Of a DNA stretch of 64,000 bases, positions 24,981-36,697 are shown piece by piece; the stretch's first letter is position 1; each line of letters starts with the position of its first letter. A model generated the notes under the pieces. That model searched no databases. It saw only the letters and a program-made list of their open reading frames with translations, and was not told the origin of the DNA. This DNA comes from Bursaphelenchus xylophilus (lineage: Eukaryota; Nematoda; Chromadorea; Rhabditida; Aphelenchoididae). The position numbers were made by a program, and so were the translations under genes. The DNA is taken from contig CAJFCV020000002.1 in the NCBI GenBank assembly GCA_904066235.2, positions 1,116,001 to 1,180,000 of the forward strand, in the 5' to 3' direction.

Positions 24981-26373
24981 GGGAGCTGTCCGACTAACAG
25001 AGCGTACGTTTTTTACGTACGCTTTTGGTCAGAGAAGCGAAAAGATCTCGTATTAGCGAGAGAGTCCGATAGAAACCGCTCTTGTTGATCCAAAACCTAG
25101 AGTAGGTCTCAAAGTTGGAGCCATAACTTTCGAGCCGGTGGTCCTAAGTCGATGAAACTTACAGAGCATATAGAGCACACAACTAGATTTCTGTGAATAT
25201 AAAATTCGTCCTCAAATGTTACAGTATACCCAAACCCGCCAAGATTTTACTCCAAAAACACAAAAAATTCGTATTGTTTCAAAGTTGGGCTTATAAGTCG
25301 GCTAGAAGTTTAGCTAGATTGCTAAAATTAAAAACGGCAAGTCTTGACACAATTGTCGTCATTATTTTGGAAAGAGGGCAAAGAAATTTGGCCAATAACA
25401 GGCACAGTAAATTCAAAAACTTTATTGTGCACCTCATTTCCGATCATTTTCCGCGCTTTTCTTTTCGATTTTTTTGGTGAAAACGGTAGCTCGGTCATCC
25501 GCGACATGGCTTCAAAATTGGGCTTGTAACTTTGTAGCCGTTGTCTTCAAATTGATGAAATTTAAGCAACTTAAAGAGTGGACATTTAGCTTTACAGAAA
25601 TATAAAAATTGTTATTTAATGTTACAGTATAGCCAAATCCGCCTTGATTTTCCTGAAAAAACACAAAAAATCCAAAAGTTTTTGAAGTTGGGTTTATAAG
25701 TCAGCTGAAAATTGAGCTAGAATTCTGAAATTAACGAAACGTGTTCTATGCAGTAGCGCCTTGGATAATTTGGAAAGACGGCATAATATTTTGACGTGTA
25801 CCGGATACTGTAAGCCCGGAAATCTTTTTGGGGGCGCCTTTTCTCGAACTTTTATGTCCACAAAAGCGGAGGAAGAAGGGAGAGAAACGGTAGAAAATGC
25901 GAGCATAAAAAGATTTTCGAGGTTACAGTATCCGCTACGTGTCGAAATGTTATGCCCTCTTTTTAAATTATGAAAGGTAGTACTTCATAGGACATTCAGC
26001 TTTAATTTGAGCATTCTAGCTTGCGGTTGAGCTGACTTATGAGCCCAACTTTAAAAATCGCGGATTTTTTTGTTTTTTTATGCGGATTTCTTATGTTTTT
26101 GCAGTAAAATCAAGGCGGGTTTGGGTATGCCGTAATATTTAATGACGATTTTTATACTCAAACAAAGCTAATTGTGTGCTCTATAAGCCCTGTAAGTTTT
26201 ATCAACTTGCGACCACCGGCTCAAGAGTTATGGCTCCAACTTTGAGACCTACTCTAGGTTTTGGATCAACAAGAGCGGTTTCTCTCGGACTCTCTCGCTA
26301 ATTCGAGATCTTTTCGCTTCTCTGACCAAAAACGTACGGAAAAAACGTACGCTCTGTTAGTCGGACAGCTCCC
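24981..26373. mobile_element. 1393-bp foldback element with long inverted arms
   Basis: The left end gggagctgtccgactaacag is inverted at the right end (ctgttagtcggacagctccc). The arms extend inward several hundred bp through cctagagtaggtctcaaagt (left) and actttgagacctactctagg (right). Inside the left half a segment of about 230 bp is repeated directly (about 25105-25330 and 25515-25740). A smaller inverted pair (gtaccggatactgtaa / ttacagtatccgctac) lies near 25798-25940. No obvious target duplication or transposase is present. Confidence 0.75.
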
Positions 26374-26419
26374 TGATGATTTTTTTACAATTAGTTCATC
26401 GTTTGAGGCTTCAGGCTTA

Positions 26420-26838
26420 CAGGGGAAGTACCCCAAGTGCGACGCTCAGATTTTGATGAAACTTGGCACAAATTTTGAATATTTTGTTCCTAAAATATAT
26501 GCGAAAATTCTACTCGCGCTTAGCTGAAACAACCGGGATTTTATGATCGAAAATAAAAAATTTGTCACTTTTTGTCGAATTTCGAACAAGAAGTTTCATG
26601 CTTATTTCAAAAAATCAATTTTTTCCGCATGAAACTAGAAAATTCAAAAAGTGTTTTTCTCTCTGACCGCTCTCCGTGGTTAGAATGCTCTCTCGGCGGC
26701 AAAAATCGTTCGATATCTCGATGGCGCCTGCAAATCGCCAGCTAAAACTTCCAGGAATTGATAGCTAGTTTATGACCGACGGCTGTGCAAAATTTAAAGA
26801 AAATCTGAGCGTTGCACTTGGGGTACTTCCATTGTTAA
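26420..26838. repeat. R2 element, complete copy
   Basis: Left end caggggaagtaccccaagtg preceded by TA; right end the inverted cacttggggtacttcc. The interior shares ctctctgaccgctctcc and ggcggcaaaaatcgttcg with other copies. It sits 46 bp from the foldback element. Confidence 0.8.
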
Positions 26839-27604
26839 CCGGGCTATGAGAAAGAAGGTTTCTTGGCGCTAACTCCTTGAATTTTGTATAAAAAAAAGTT
26901 TGTTGTATTTTTTTTTGATTTGTTGCATTGCACATTTTAGTAAAATCATCACTCTAAATTTTTAGCCAAAAAAGTCGCTGAGACATCTGCTTTGCCAAAA
27001 AAATGGAAATAATACTCACAATTCCACAAAGCGTTATTGTCATATCTCAAGCTTACAAAATCCCCTTTTTCTTAAAATCATCTTCAATCCGCCTGTCATG
27101 TAGGAATCAATTTTAGCGGTGACGAGAAAGTGCATTCAACCTTAAACTCAAGTCGCCGACCACCCTGTTCTGGTTTGTGATAGCGAAAACCCCTTTGAAT
27201 CATGTGCGCGCAACATGCCGTTTTCTCGCGCCGAAAGCATGCCCGATCGAGAGTTTGCCGCCGATCCTTCATTCGTTTTCCGGCTGAGTGAAATTAAGGG
27301 AATTTAAGTAAATAGTAGTGCTCGGATATGGTAGAAGCTGGAAGATCTTTGAAGCGGTTTTACATGAAATTCTGCGGTTAAGTATATCAAAAAGAAGCCA
27401 TAGCAAGCGTAGGCTTTGAAGTATCAATAATCTAGCCATTTACATTTTTAAGGCTTAGAAATAAGTACTTAAAAAGGCTTTATATAATCTATATATTATT
27501 TATTAGGCATAGGTTAAGACAATTAAAATATGATGCCAACAACTGGTTACAATTTGGCTAGACATGATAGTTCTTGTGTTCCGTAGACAATCTGCCTCCT
27601 GGCT
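26839..27604. other. 3' flank of copy 2
   Basis: No gene. The segment 27260-27335 (gagtg..aattaag..ggatatggtaga) matches 17180-17240 downstream of copy 1. A minus-strand AATAAA at 27499-27504 is about 100 nt past the copy 2 stop codon. Confidence 0.5.
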
Positions 27605-30199
27605 CTAGCTCAGCCATGACGGGGAGAGAACGGCAGCAAAGACAATCAAAGGAGACCAGATGACCGGCGATAGCGCGTAGGGACTAAGAACTAAGGCACT
27701 TAGAGCCATTGGCGACGCTATGATCGGAGACAACACAAATGGTGACAAGATAAGAGGCGATCCCACCATAGGATTGAGAATAAGTGGGGACATACAAAGA
27801 GGCGACAAAATGATTGGGGTAAAGACTTGAGGGGACAAAATGAATGGTACCATGAGAAGGGGTGACAGGACTAGAGGAGTGAACAGGCCTGGCGACAAGA
27901 TTGCCGGATGAAGAGCGAATGGTGACAAGATCAAGGGATTGAACATGAATGGAGAAAGAATAATCGCTCCTAAGATACGTGGCGACAAGACGAGCGGGAC
28001 GAAAATCCAAGGGGTCAAGATAATCGGCCCAAAAAGAGAGGGGGATAAAATTAGAGGCGTGAAAATAACCGGCGACAGGATGAATGGCTGTGAAGCCAGC
28101 AACGGGTTTAAAACTAGCCAGGTAAAACTAACGGGCGATAGGATTAGACCAGACAAAAGTTGACGCTTCTTTCGTCGGTCATGATGATTAGTCTGAGATT
28201 TTGCAAATTCATTTTCGTCAATTTTAAAGTGTTCCAACTCCGCCAATCGCTGGAAATCGTCGTGCAAATGATCACGAATTTGTTCTTCAGTCATGTTCAT
28301 TAGACGATTGTATACGGCCGCATCGGCGTATGGAGAGTTCGGGCCATAGATCATCTCAATTTGATGCGGTTTGAGGATTGAATAACCAGTGGTGTTCATC
28401 TCGCGCAACTGAAAATTTAGGCGATTTATTAGAAAGAAAAGCTCATCTTTGGTGTCCCAAACATTAGGGGGTTTTCTAAACTAGACATTAGGTTGCTTCC
28501 TTACCTGCTCTTTACTGTAGTTTGTATGGAACTTCTCGAACATTTCGATGTGCTCCGGCGACATCCCCAATTCCGTGGCATTCTCTTTTGTCGCATAAAG
28601 TGGAGTGCCATTTTCATCGACCAGGTTTGTAATGTTCGTCATCAACGATCGTGTTTTGTTGATTTCGTTAATGTCCTGCTCAAGCCTCTCGCTTTCCTCA
28701 TTCACTCCAGCTGCCTCCATAATGATATCCAGCCAAAGTTGTTGATCTTGGCTGGAGAATCCTTTGAGGAGATTGGGGAGACTGGTCAGATTCTCAATTC
28801 CTTCGCCTTGATCGTGGAGAGAGAAGAGTGAGGGCGAGATTAGACTGATCTGAAAATGGTGATCGGCTTGGTATAGATTATATAATAGAATTTAAAAAAC
28901 CATTACAAAAGGTATTTACTTCAGATTAGCGGGTACCATGGCCCGTTCGACCGGTCATGCCAAGTTTTTTAATCAAGTTAGGAGTTCATAAAGTGAAGAG
29001 TTTTTTACTTTTTTTTTGGCCTGTCATATGTCTGGGACCGCTTTAATTTTCAATCGATTTCTGGTAACGAAGTTGGTCAAATTTAGAGGTCAAATTTGGA
29101 CTTTTGAAATTTTTTTGTTTATTATCCGATCAAGCCAGATGCAAGCAAAATCCGTCGACCGATGTCGCTCAAATCTCTGTATTTCTTACCTCATCATCTT
29201 TCTTTTCCTCCGGCACAACTCCCAAAAATCTTGGCGAGACTAACTTCATATTCCTCTCTTCAAAATTCGTTGTGTTCTCCCCCGCCAAGCTGTAGATCAG
29301 TTTCAGCGCGCCTTTGATCATGCCCACAACTTTATCCTCTTTTGTTTTTGGGATCTTCTTGCTTTTCATTAACTTTCTCAACGCCTTTGGGTCCTTTATA
29401 AGCCCTTCAACGTCGATGTCATTGGCCGTCGTCTTCTTTCTTCCCATTTTCTCTTTCATCAGTCCCAATTGCATGTTTTGCAGGCTCTCTTCACTGTCGT
29501 TTTCGATCATCTCTTGGTACCTTTTTCTCTTTGCTCCGTTTGTCTTCAACTTCTCAACAGTTCTCTGCCATTTGGGAATTTCCGATTTGCCCTTCAATTT
29601 CTTCACAGATTCCATGAGGACTTTGGCAATGTGGCCAAGAGGGGTCATTTGCTCTTTGTTTGTCTTGAGGGTATAGGAATCAGAGGCCTGAATTTTTGGT
29701 GATCTTCTACCCCTTCTTTTTGGCAAATGCAAGCCTTCAGGATCCTGTGAAAAGTCGGTTTTGAATCCTTCTATCTCTTTTCTGTATTTCTGAAGCCGAT
29801 GAGGTCGTTTCCTCACTTCGGGTTTAATTTCATTCTTCAATAGTTTACTCAGACATCTGGCATGCTTTGGGATGTCAGTGGCACTTGATGAGCATTCGCC
29901 GTACTTTTGAATCACCGATCTTCGTTGACGTTTTAGCCTGTAAAAATTTATAGATTTCTCAAAGTCATCGCTTACTTATGATTAGCGATTGCCGACATCA
30001 ACGAGCTGAGGCCTGTATCCACCCATTTTTGATATATATCCACCACGTCATCGTCTTTTATATCAGCTCTATAGTACTTATCACCAGGCTCTTTTTTCAA
30101 CTCAAAGTCCAAGTTGACTTGGGATTTTTGCTCTATTCCACTGGCATATTGAGGAATATAGAGCAATAGTATGGTAGTTAAACTGATTGATACCCTCAT
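27605..30199 (-). CDS. MLT-10-like moulting-cycle protein, copy 2
   Basis: Exons 29976-30199, 29190-29937, 28505-28849, 27605-28408 (706 aa). The ATG at 30199 lies one base behind a TTTCAG acceptor and starts a signal peptide of about 21 residues. The domain order is as in copy 1: acidic exon 1 motif, basic exon 2 with YGEC/HARC cysteines and RGRRS, exon 3 with QQLWLDIIMEAAGVN (two residues shorter than copy 1 in the INEINKT region), furin-like RRKKR at 517-521, then about 17 LSPxxFxPLI decapeptides ending LSPSWLS. Introns are 38, 340 and 96 nt. This is the only intact copy whose intron 2 shows no recognisable MITE. It is clearly the sister of copy 1, including 5' and 3' flanks. The role is inferred from the family: a secreted, cleaved protein of the moulting cycle. 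Confidence 0.88.
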
Positions 30200-30329
30200 T
30201 CTGAAACGAAGCTATCAAATACAAGCAAGAAACTGATTGAAACAAGTAAAATTCACATCGTAGCCACCACATACATACTATCGACACAAATTACAAAAAA
30301 ACCTTTAATCCCTTTTTCTCAAAAAAAAG

Positions 30330-30780
30330 TCACAAGATCCTCATCTTTCCCTCTGTTTGTGCTCTACATGATGTTCAACTTGTAGCTGACCTCATTCCGC
30401 TCCGCCTCTTGTTTCACGCCCAACACTGTCTGCGTACCAGAAATCGCATTTAGTGGTCGGAAATCCCATCCCAAATCTTATCATTAAGCCAATTATCAGC
30501 CATGTCTCGTGTGTTTTCACAGTGCATTTAACTTCAAGTCCCACCTCTTTGCATGGAGCTTATGTTCAAATTTCAGCGATCTGGAATGGAGGAAATGCCA
30601 GACACTCCCATCCGTCTGGATCCGGCATGTCTTTAAAGTAGACGAATTAGCAAAACTTACAAGTTTTTCCCAATTATAGGCGGAGTTTTCGACTGAAGAT
30701 TGAACGAAACATGCGGGTTTCTCATGGAGTTTGTGACTTTCAAAAATTGGAAACAAGGATTTACAGTAATCCTCTGAGAA
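30330..30780 (-). promoter_or_regulatory. Conserved upstream region of copy 2
   Basis: Partner of the conserved region before copy 1. Minus-strand AGGTCA lies at 30387-30392, in the shared context agctgacct on the plus strand, 188 nt before the ATG. The small MHCENTR-type frame seen before copy 1 is interrupted here, so conservation is more likely regulatory than coding. Confidence 0.5.
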
Positions 30781-31001
30781 AACGAGGTTAGCCCGCCCAG
30801 GTTTTTGTGCTGCGGAGTGGATTGGGGATGCCGTCAATTCGTTAATTCCATCAACAGACAAAACTAGGGTGGTCTACAGTTTCGAGAACAGGAGGATATG
30901 GATTTGATGGAGTGTCTGGTGGGCTGTTATAATATTTCTAATGTTTGGTGTTTGTCAAAATGGGAAATTTTCCAGGACAGGGCCAAAAGTTGCTGCCGAG
31001 A

Positions 31002-32113
31002 CATGATCACGAATTTCTTCTTCAGTCATGTTCATTAGACGGCTATATACGGCTGCATTGGCGTACGGGGAGTCTGGGCCATAGATCATCTCAATCTGGT
31101 CCGGTTTGAGGATTGAATAGCCAGTTACGTCGCGCCTCGGAGTCGCTCATCATCGCTTTGCGACTGCAAGCCGCGGCTTGGGATTTGGTGCGCGATAGCG
31201 GCGAGGCGAGACATTTTGCTGCGACGATCCGCCGTGATTTTTCCGACAAACTGATAACAAGCAGATCCATTTCGACGATGCACTGAAATTTGCATGTTTC
31301 TGCCAAGGGATGTGTTTCTGCGGGAGCACCCGGATTTCCTCAAAAAATTGCATTCAGACTCTGAACCGGTCGGGTATATTTGTCCATTTTCCAGCGACAG
31401 GCGATAAAAGCCGGCTCCATTTCGAGAGCGCTCGAGAAATCAAGAGAACCAGTCAGACAGAGAAGGTGACATAAGTTTTTTGCCTTGTCATGGAATACTA
31501 GGCGAGCCAAAAAGTCTTGTTTTCGCACCGTGTGAGGCCGCATTGCACCGTAAATTTTTCTTGTCACCGCGCGACAAATTTTATGCACGACATTGTGCAG
31601 ACATGTAAAGACTTTTTGGCCCGCCTAGAAAAGTTTTTGTAAATGCCTGAAAATCGCGAAAGAAAGTGTCATGCTTTTGGATTTCCGATGAAAAAACTTA
31701 TCCTTCCCTGAATGTAGTGGAAGCTAGGGATCCTGCATGTACTATCCAATTCTTTTTTCCCGACGTTAAATACTTGCCTCGTTTGTAATATTCGTCATAA
31801 ACGAGCACGTTTTATTGATCTCTATGTCATATAAAGCCTGCTCGAAATTTTCGCTTTTCTTGTTCACTCCGGTAGCTTCTATGACAATTTGCCTCTCAAT
31901 TTCTTCACTGATTCCGTGGCTATGCATTTTGCCTGTTTTTAGGTGGTAGGAATTTGAAGCCGTGACCTTTTTTAATCCCAACTTTTTGGCTGTTCCATTA
32001 TCCAGGGTCAAACATTTTTGGCAAACTGCACTACATACATATTCTTCAGTTTTCAGTGGTGCAAAATTCGAGGAAAGTCTGAAACCACTTCGAACACCTC
32101 CATTGCTAGCCAA
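31002..32113 (-). pseudogene. Decayed MLT-10-like gene (seventh copy)
   Basis: Fragments of three exons remain in the expected order on the minus strand. About 31910-32010 matches exon 2 (VTASNSYHLKTGK; paralogues have ASDSYTLKTNK). About 31780-31895 matches exon 3 (EATGVNKKSENFEQ, INKTCSFMTNITN) and is fused almost directly to exon 2 sequence. 31002-31130 matches the start of exon 4 (TGYSILKPDQIEMIYG to NMTEEEIRDH) and then breaks off before the furin site. Exon 1 and the decapeptide repeats are gone. About 650 bp between exon 3 and exon 4 contain unrelated repeats, including the R6-type hairpin at 31498-31628. The exon 3 piece is most like copy 4 (LYDIEINKT versus LYDMEINKT), while the exon 4 piece resembles copies 1 and 2. 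Confidence 0.85.
31498..31628. mobile_element. R6-type short hairpin element
   Basis: Left end ctaggcgagccaaaaagtct, right end agactttttggcccgcctag, an imperfect inverted pair about 20 bp long. The interior has the words gcaccgt and gcgacaaattt also found in the larger R6 region at 9954-10472. It lies inside the broken seventh MLT-10-like copy. Confidence 0.65.
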
Positions 32114-32595
32114 AAAATTGCAAACTTAACATTTTGTAAGGCAGCCAACCTGCTAACGCCATAACCCTAAAGATTCGCGATTTTTTGAAGGTATTTCCTG
32201 ACCAAGCTTTAATCAATATGGCGTTTTGTAACAAATAATAAAATTTTTGGGGAAATCGTTGGCTGTTTTTTTATTCGGTAGCCGGGACAAACACTTTCTT
32301 TCTGCTCAGAAATCAAGGTTCTAAAATTTAGACTAATATAGTTCTCCAAAAATTCTTCCGAAAGAACTTTGGTAGTTCAAATTTCTTGGTCGATCAATAA
32401 TTTGTGGACGGAAAGTCTAAATCGTTCTGGAAACGCGCTGGATTGACGTTCTTTCCACGTTTTTCTCCAGTGACGAGCCTTTTTGGTTTGAGGTGGGATG
32501 AGATGACACCGACATCAAACGGTCATAAGCGATCGCAACAATCTCGCCGCTGTGCGTTTTTGATGCTTTCTTATATCGGATTAGGGCCAAATTTA
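32114..32595. other. No gene recognised
   Basis: Spacer between the pseudogene and the mariner-type hairpin. An open frame at 32404-32679 runs into the hairpin and has no recognisable domain. Confidence 0.4.
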
Positions 32596-32784
32596 TTAGG
32601 TTGTTCAGAAAGTTCGGTCGTTTTTTTTATTGCTTTGTTTTACAAAGATTGTTTGTCGTTTGGCAATACATTTATTTGATACAGCGTTTTCTGCTCTACA
32701 AAACTATGTTTTTGATTTTTTTGAACAAACAATCTTTGTAAAACAAAGCAATAAAAAAGCGACCGAACTTTCCGAACAACCTAA
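32596..32784. mobile_element. Mariner-type hairpin MITE (189 bp)
   Basis: Starts ttaggttgttcagaaagttc and ends in the inverted gaactttccgaacaacctaa, with TA on both sides. The arms continue with gctttgttttacaaagattg and its inverse. The terminus style (TTAGGTTG..AAAGTTC) and TA target fit mariner elements. No transposase remains. A longer relative lies at 46654-46967. Confidence 0.82.
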
Positions 32785-32859
32785 TAAATAGCCCGTACCG
32801 TAGCATGCTAAATTGCTTTTTTCCGGCCAGGATGTTCAACAATTTTTTTTTATTTATTG

Positions 32860-33088
32860 CACGTCAAACTGAGGAGTCCGGTGACCGGAATACATAGACC
32901 CTTCGCTATCGGTTTTTTACACTTCGTCTTGATTTCGCAGAGAAAGGGAGAAAAAAGACACGCAAAAGCGCACTCTCTCGCCCAAAAAATTCCCCATTTC
33001 TCCCCCGACAAAACGTTTTTTTGCGTCTTTTTTTGGCAAGTTGCCAATCCATTCACCGGACTGTTTTAGCTTATCTCAGTTTGACGTG
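32860..33088. mobile_element. R8 element, copy a (229 bp, 14-bp terminal inverted repeat)
   Basis: Ends cacgtcaaactgag and ctcagtttgacgtg, a perfect 14-bp inverted pair. The body is not palindromic and closely matches 61097-61320 (for example cgctatcggttttttacact, acacgcaaaagcg). Both strands stay open for about 60 codons in both copies, but the frames have no recognisable domain. Confidence 0.78.
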
Positions 33089-33844
33089 TACTGTGGCACC
33101 CTGCGCTCGTGCTATAATTATTTGCTTTGCTCTTTGTTATTCAAAAGTAGCTGTGCTGGCGGTTTATGCTTTGTGTTGCCTAATTTGTATTCTCACAAGT
33201 TAGAACTTTTAGATGTTAGATGTTAGAGAACGCTATAAAAATGTACAAAGCTTCGACAAGGAAATCTCTGTGTAACTAACGTTTTATATTGAGTACAAGC
33301 ACAGGATCCTCCTTGCAATAAACCCTCTAGAGCAGATGGATTATGTATTTGGTTACTTCTTTTTTCAGTGACTCTAGCTACAAAATACCGACACAACCAA
33401 TTCACACAATCGAAAAAAGTGTTACCGTAGTCTCTGTTTTATGTTTTTGCGAATTTCACAGTCTGTATGTGAAGTTCAGCACAATAAGTGTAGTCCCGTC
33501 CCATTTCCGCGAAACCTTGACGAAATCACCGTAACTTTCGGGAGAATAGTTGGCTCTTTTTTTTGGTTGAAAACTAATTGTGATTGTGGAAGGAAAGTCA
33601 CAATGATGTTCATCACAAAACCGAACATATACTTATTGAGCGCAAATGCCAACTTTTCGATTTTCCTAAACATGTTGCAGAATTTATTTGCGTGATATTC
33701 TCCAATTTTTTCGCGATCGGAAATGGCTTTTTTTCTTTGAAGGCCATGAACCGCGGTTTTTTTATTGACTATGTACTTTTATATGTGCTTCTGAAAGCTA
33801 GGTTTAACCCTTGCTTCTTTGGGGCAAATATTTAACACTTTAGC
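33089..33844. other. No gene recognised
   Basis: AT-rich spacer with short open frames on both strands and no repeat structure that I can see. Confidence 0.4.
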
Positions 33845-35319
33845 GTTTATATAAAGCGGGAGATAAAAGATTTTCTGAAAAATTTTTGAAATTTTTCTGT
33901 TTTTACTTTTTTTTTAAAAAAAAAGTAAATTTTGAAAAATTTCCGGAAATTTTCGATTTCGGAGAGTCAAAAAACATTCTTACTCCGAACGACAAATTTT
34001 TGGAAAGTTGGATCAAAAATGGCTCGCCAAAAGGTCGATCCGCAAAGTTGAAACAAAAATGGCTCGCCCATTTTGGCTGGTGAGTAGGATGCCGTTTTTA
34101 CTCACCTGCACGCCAATTTATTTTCTTCAAAACTATTTTTGCGAGCTGCGCCCGGGAATTCCAGATGTGTCAAATTTCTCTCTCCCGGAAGAAACGTTTT
34201 GATTTTTTTTTGAAGTTGTGAATCTATTTTCTCCACGAAGATGGGCTGAAAAGTGATCAAGTAAGTTAGCATTAGCAAGAGGAGATGTACTTTTTTTCAT
34301 TTGACACCAAAAATTTTCCTTTTATTTCAGAGAAAGGTACAAATTTTTTCCAATTCGTAAAGCTTCATGACCATGGATAATAATGTAAGTGCGCTTATCG
34401 CGTTTTTTGTTCCGTTATTGGAGTTAACAGGTCTAGGCTGGCGAGTTCTAGAGGACACCTCACTTTAGTTTTGTTATATACTCTATCTATCAAACGCCAC
34501 CAAATTCGATTTCTAGGTGTCATGTACAATATCGAAATCCGCTCAGATCTGCCGGATTTTTGCCACGAATGCGTTCTAAACTGAGGTAATAACGTAATAA
34601 GGCTCAAATAACGTTGTTACAATAACTTGAAGATAGTTTGCATAGGTTTTACTTTAGTATAACATACTTTTGGAAAGTTAGTATAGTATTTGAAATTTTT
34701 ACGTCGTTATTCCTCAAAATTTATGGGGTTTCATACATGGAGAATATACATGAGAGTGGGGTCTCCTCTAAACGTTTCCCGACTTAGAATCTTGACGTCG
34801 TAGCAAAAAAGGAGATAATCTCACTTACATTATCCATGGTCATGAAGCTTTACGAATTGGAAAAATTTTGTACCTTTCTCTGAAATAAAATGGAAATTTT
34901 TGATGTCAAATGAAAAACGTACATCTCCTCTTGCCAATGCTAACTTACTTGATCACTTTCCAGCCCATCTTCGTGGAGAACATAGCTTCACAACGTCGCA
35001 CAAACGTAAAAATAATTTTTTCGGAAGAGAAAAACTTGACACATCAGGGAAAGACTTGGCATCAACCTTGCAACCTGAAGTGCGGGGCCAAAAAGAGGAA
35101 TAAAGTAAAAACAAGCTCTGACTTTCGGCGACTCCGAGCGGGGAGTAAGATCCGGTCCTACTCCCGACCTTGAAGTCGGAAAGCCAGAAACAAAATTGAC
35201 TTTCTTTTGCATTTTCCTTGAAGTAAACTGAAAATTTACTTTTTTTTTTAAAAAAAAGTAAAAACAGAAAAATTTCAAAAATTTTTCAGAAAATCTTTTA
35301 TCTCCCGCTTTATATCAAC
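33845..35319. mobile_element. 1.47-kb inverted-repeat element with splice-like mini-exon in both arms
   Basis: The outer arms read tataaagcgggagataaaag (left) and cttttatctcccgctttata (right). Inner arms pair 34220-34400 with 34825-34990. Each inner arm contains an acceptor-like tttatttcag, then agaaaggtac, an ATG context (atgaccatggataataat) and a donor-like gtaagtg. Between the outer and inner arms the two sides differ. No transposase is seen. Confidence 0.65.
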
Positions 35320-35399
35320 AAAACTAGGAGAAGTTAATTTGCAGAGGAGAAGTTAAATTTTGAAACTAAAGATCATGAAAAAATTTTTTTTTTTTGGTT

Positions 35400-35804
35400 T
35401 TGTATGTAGCCTACAAAGGAGGCACCTACTCAATTGTGATGCTCAGATTTTCTTTGACTTCTTGTTTCACTTCGGGCGTTCACCACATATTAATAACTAA
35501 CCACATAGTATTAGCTTACGTTTTCCTGAGGAGATATTCCACAATCTTTACGTCCGAGAGAGTAGGCGAAACGGGGAGAGTGGTCACAGAAGAAAAATAC
35601 TTTTTTTGGCATTTCTTTGGCGGTTTGACAAGGGAAAAAATTATTTTTTGTGGAAACAATACCCTCTACGGTAGAAATAAGCACGCTACTTTTCACATCA
35701 AAATTCGCAAAAAATATTGTCTCATATTTTCTAGTTTTCGATCTAAAGCTTATTGGGCATTTCTGCAAAGCGCAAAGTAGGAATCCAATGTTTTGCAAAG
35801 AAAG
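35400..35804. repeat. Degraded R2-like fragment
   Basis: Scattered R2 words survive: tgatgctcagattttctttg near 35439, ttttttgtggaaacaatacc near 35643, tttcgatctaaag near 35737 and tttctgcaaagcgc near 35760. Termini are not recognisable. Confidence 0.5.
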
Positions 35805-36050
35805 TATAATACTTCTATGGGGTATGGAGTTACAGGTCGAGACATATCAAAAAAAATCGCAAAATATCAAATTTGATTAATACTGCACCTTAATTAATTA
35901 GTGGTGTTGCGAGAAAAGTTCTGAGGATTTTTTTACCCATACAAACCAAAATTATTCAGCTAATTTTTGCATATTCTGAATCAGAAAAATTTTGCGAATT
36001 CTTTGATATATGACTCGACCTGTAACTCCATACCCCATAGAAGTACTTTC
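35805..36050. mobile_element. R5 palindromic element, short copy
   Basis: Left arm tacttctatggggtatggag, then ttacaggtcgagac; right arm gactcgacctgtaactccat, then accccatagaagtac. The element is about 246 bp. A longer relative occupies intron 2 of copy 5 (51684-52125). Confidence 0.75.
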
Positions 36051-36697
36051 CTCGTTAGAAAAAACTAGTAAAAAATTTTTCCAATTTTCATCATAATTTC
36101 AGCGTTGTACTAGCAGTACTTACCCTGTTGATATTAAAATCCCCATTTATATTGTAATAATTTTATTTTTCTATTTTATATTGTACATATACTGGCTGCG
36201 TGATTTTCCCAAATTTCCATTTCTTTTCCCGTTTTTCGCCACTTTCCCCCCGATGTACGCGCTGTCTGTTGTCTGCTGTAGTCTCGACAGGTTGTTTAAT
36301 TTTTCAGATCCATGTGGAAGTCACCCTATCTCGCGACTTGCGACTTAATTCTGCGCCGCACAAAATGTTTTGTGTCTGTGGCGAATCTTCTACGAAAACA
36401 TGTTAACCTGGGTTCCTTCGGCGCAATATGGTAAGGTTTTCTCACTCCGACGCTGTTAATTGAAAATCTTTTTTTTGAAGGGATTAATTGGGTGAGGGAG
36501 TAATAGTTGAGGGTTTATTATTTCAAACTAGGGCGCCTTAGACATGACTTTGGATGTAATAAAAACGCTGGAAATTGAGTGTAGGACCGAAGGACTTTTG
36601 CTAAAGAAATTATTATCGTATTAAAAAAAGTTATTATCGTATTTCGCCTCCCGTAAAATACTATGTTTTCACACTGTCCATAGCGTGATAAACCAAG
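36051..36697. other. 3' flank of copy 3
   Basis: No gene. 36290-36440 (ending gaaaacatgttaacctgggt) resembles 41320-41475 downstream of copy 4 (gaaaacatgttaatcaatgg). Minus-strand AATAAA lies at 36514-36519, about 180 nt past the stop codon. Confidence 0.5.

Noticed and set aside
32850..33069. Open frames on both strands within the R8 elements as small proteins
   Set aside because: Both strands are equally open and the region is bounded by transposon-like inverted termini. There is no evidence favouring either frame.
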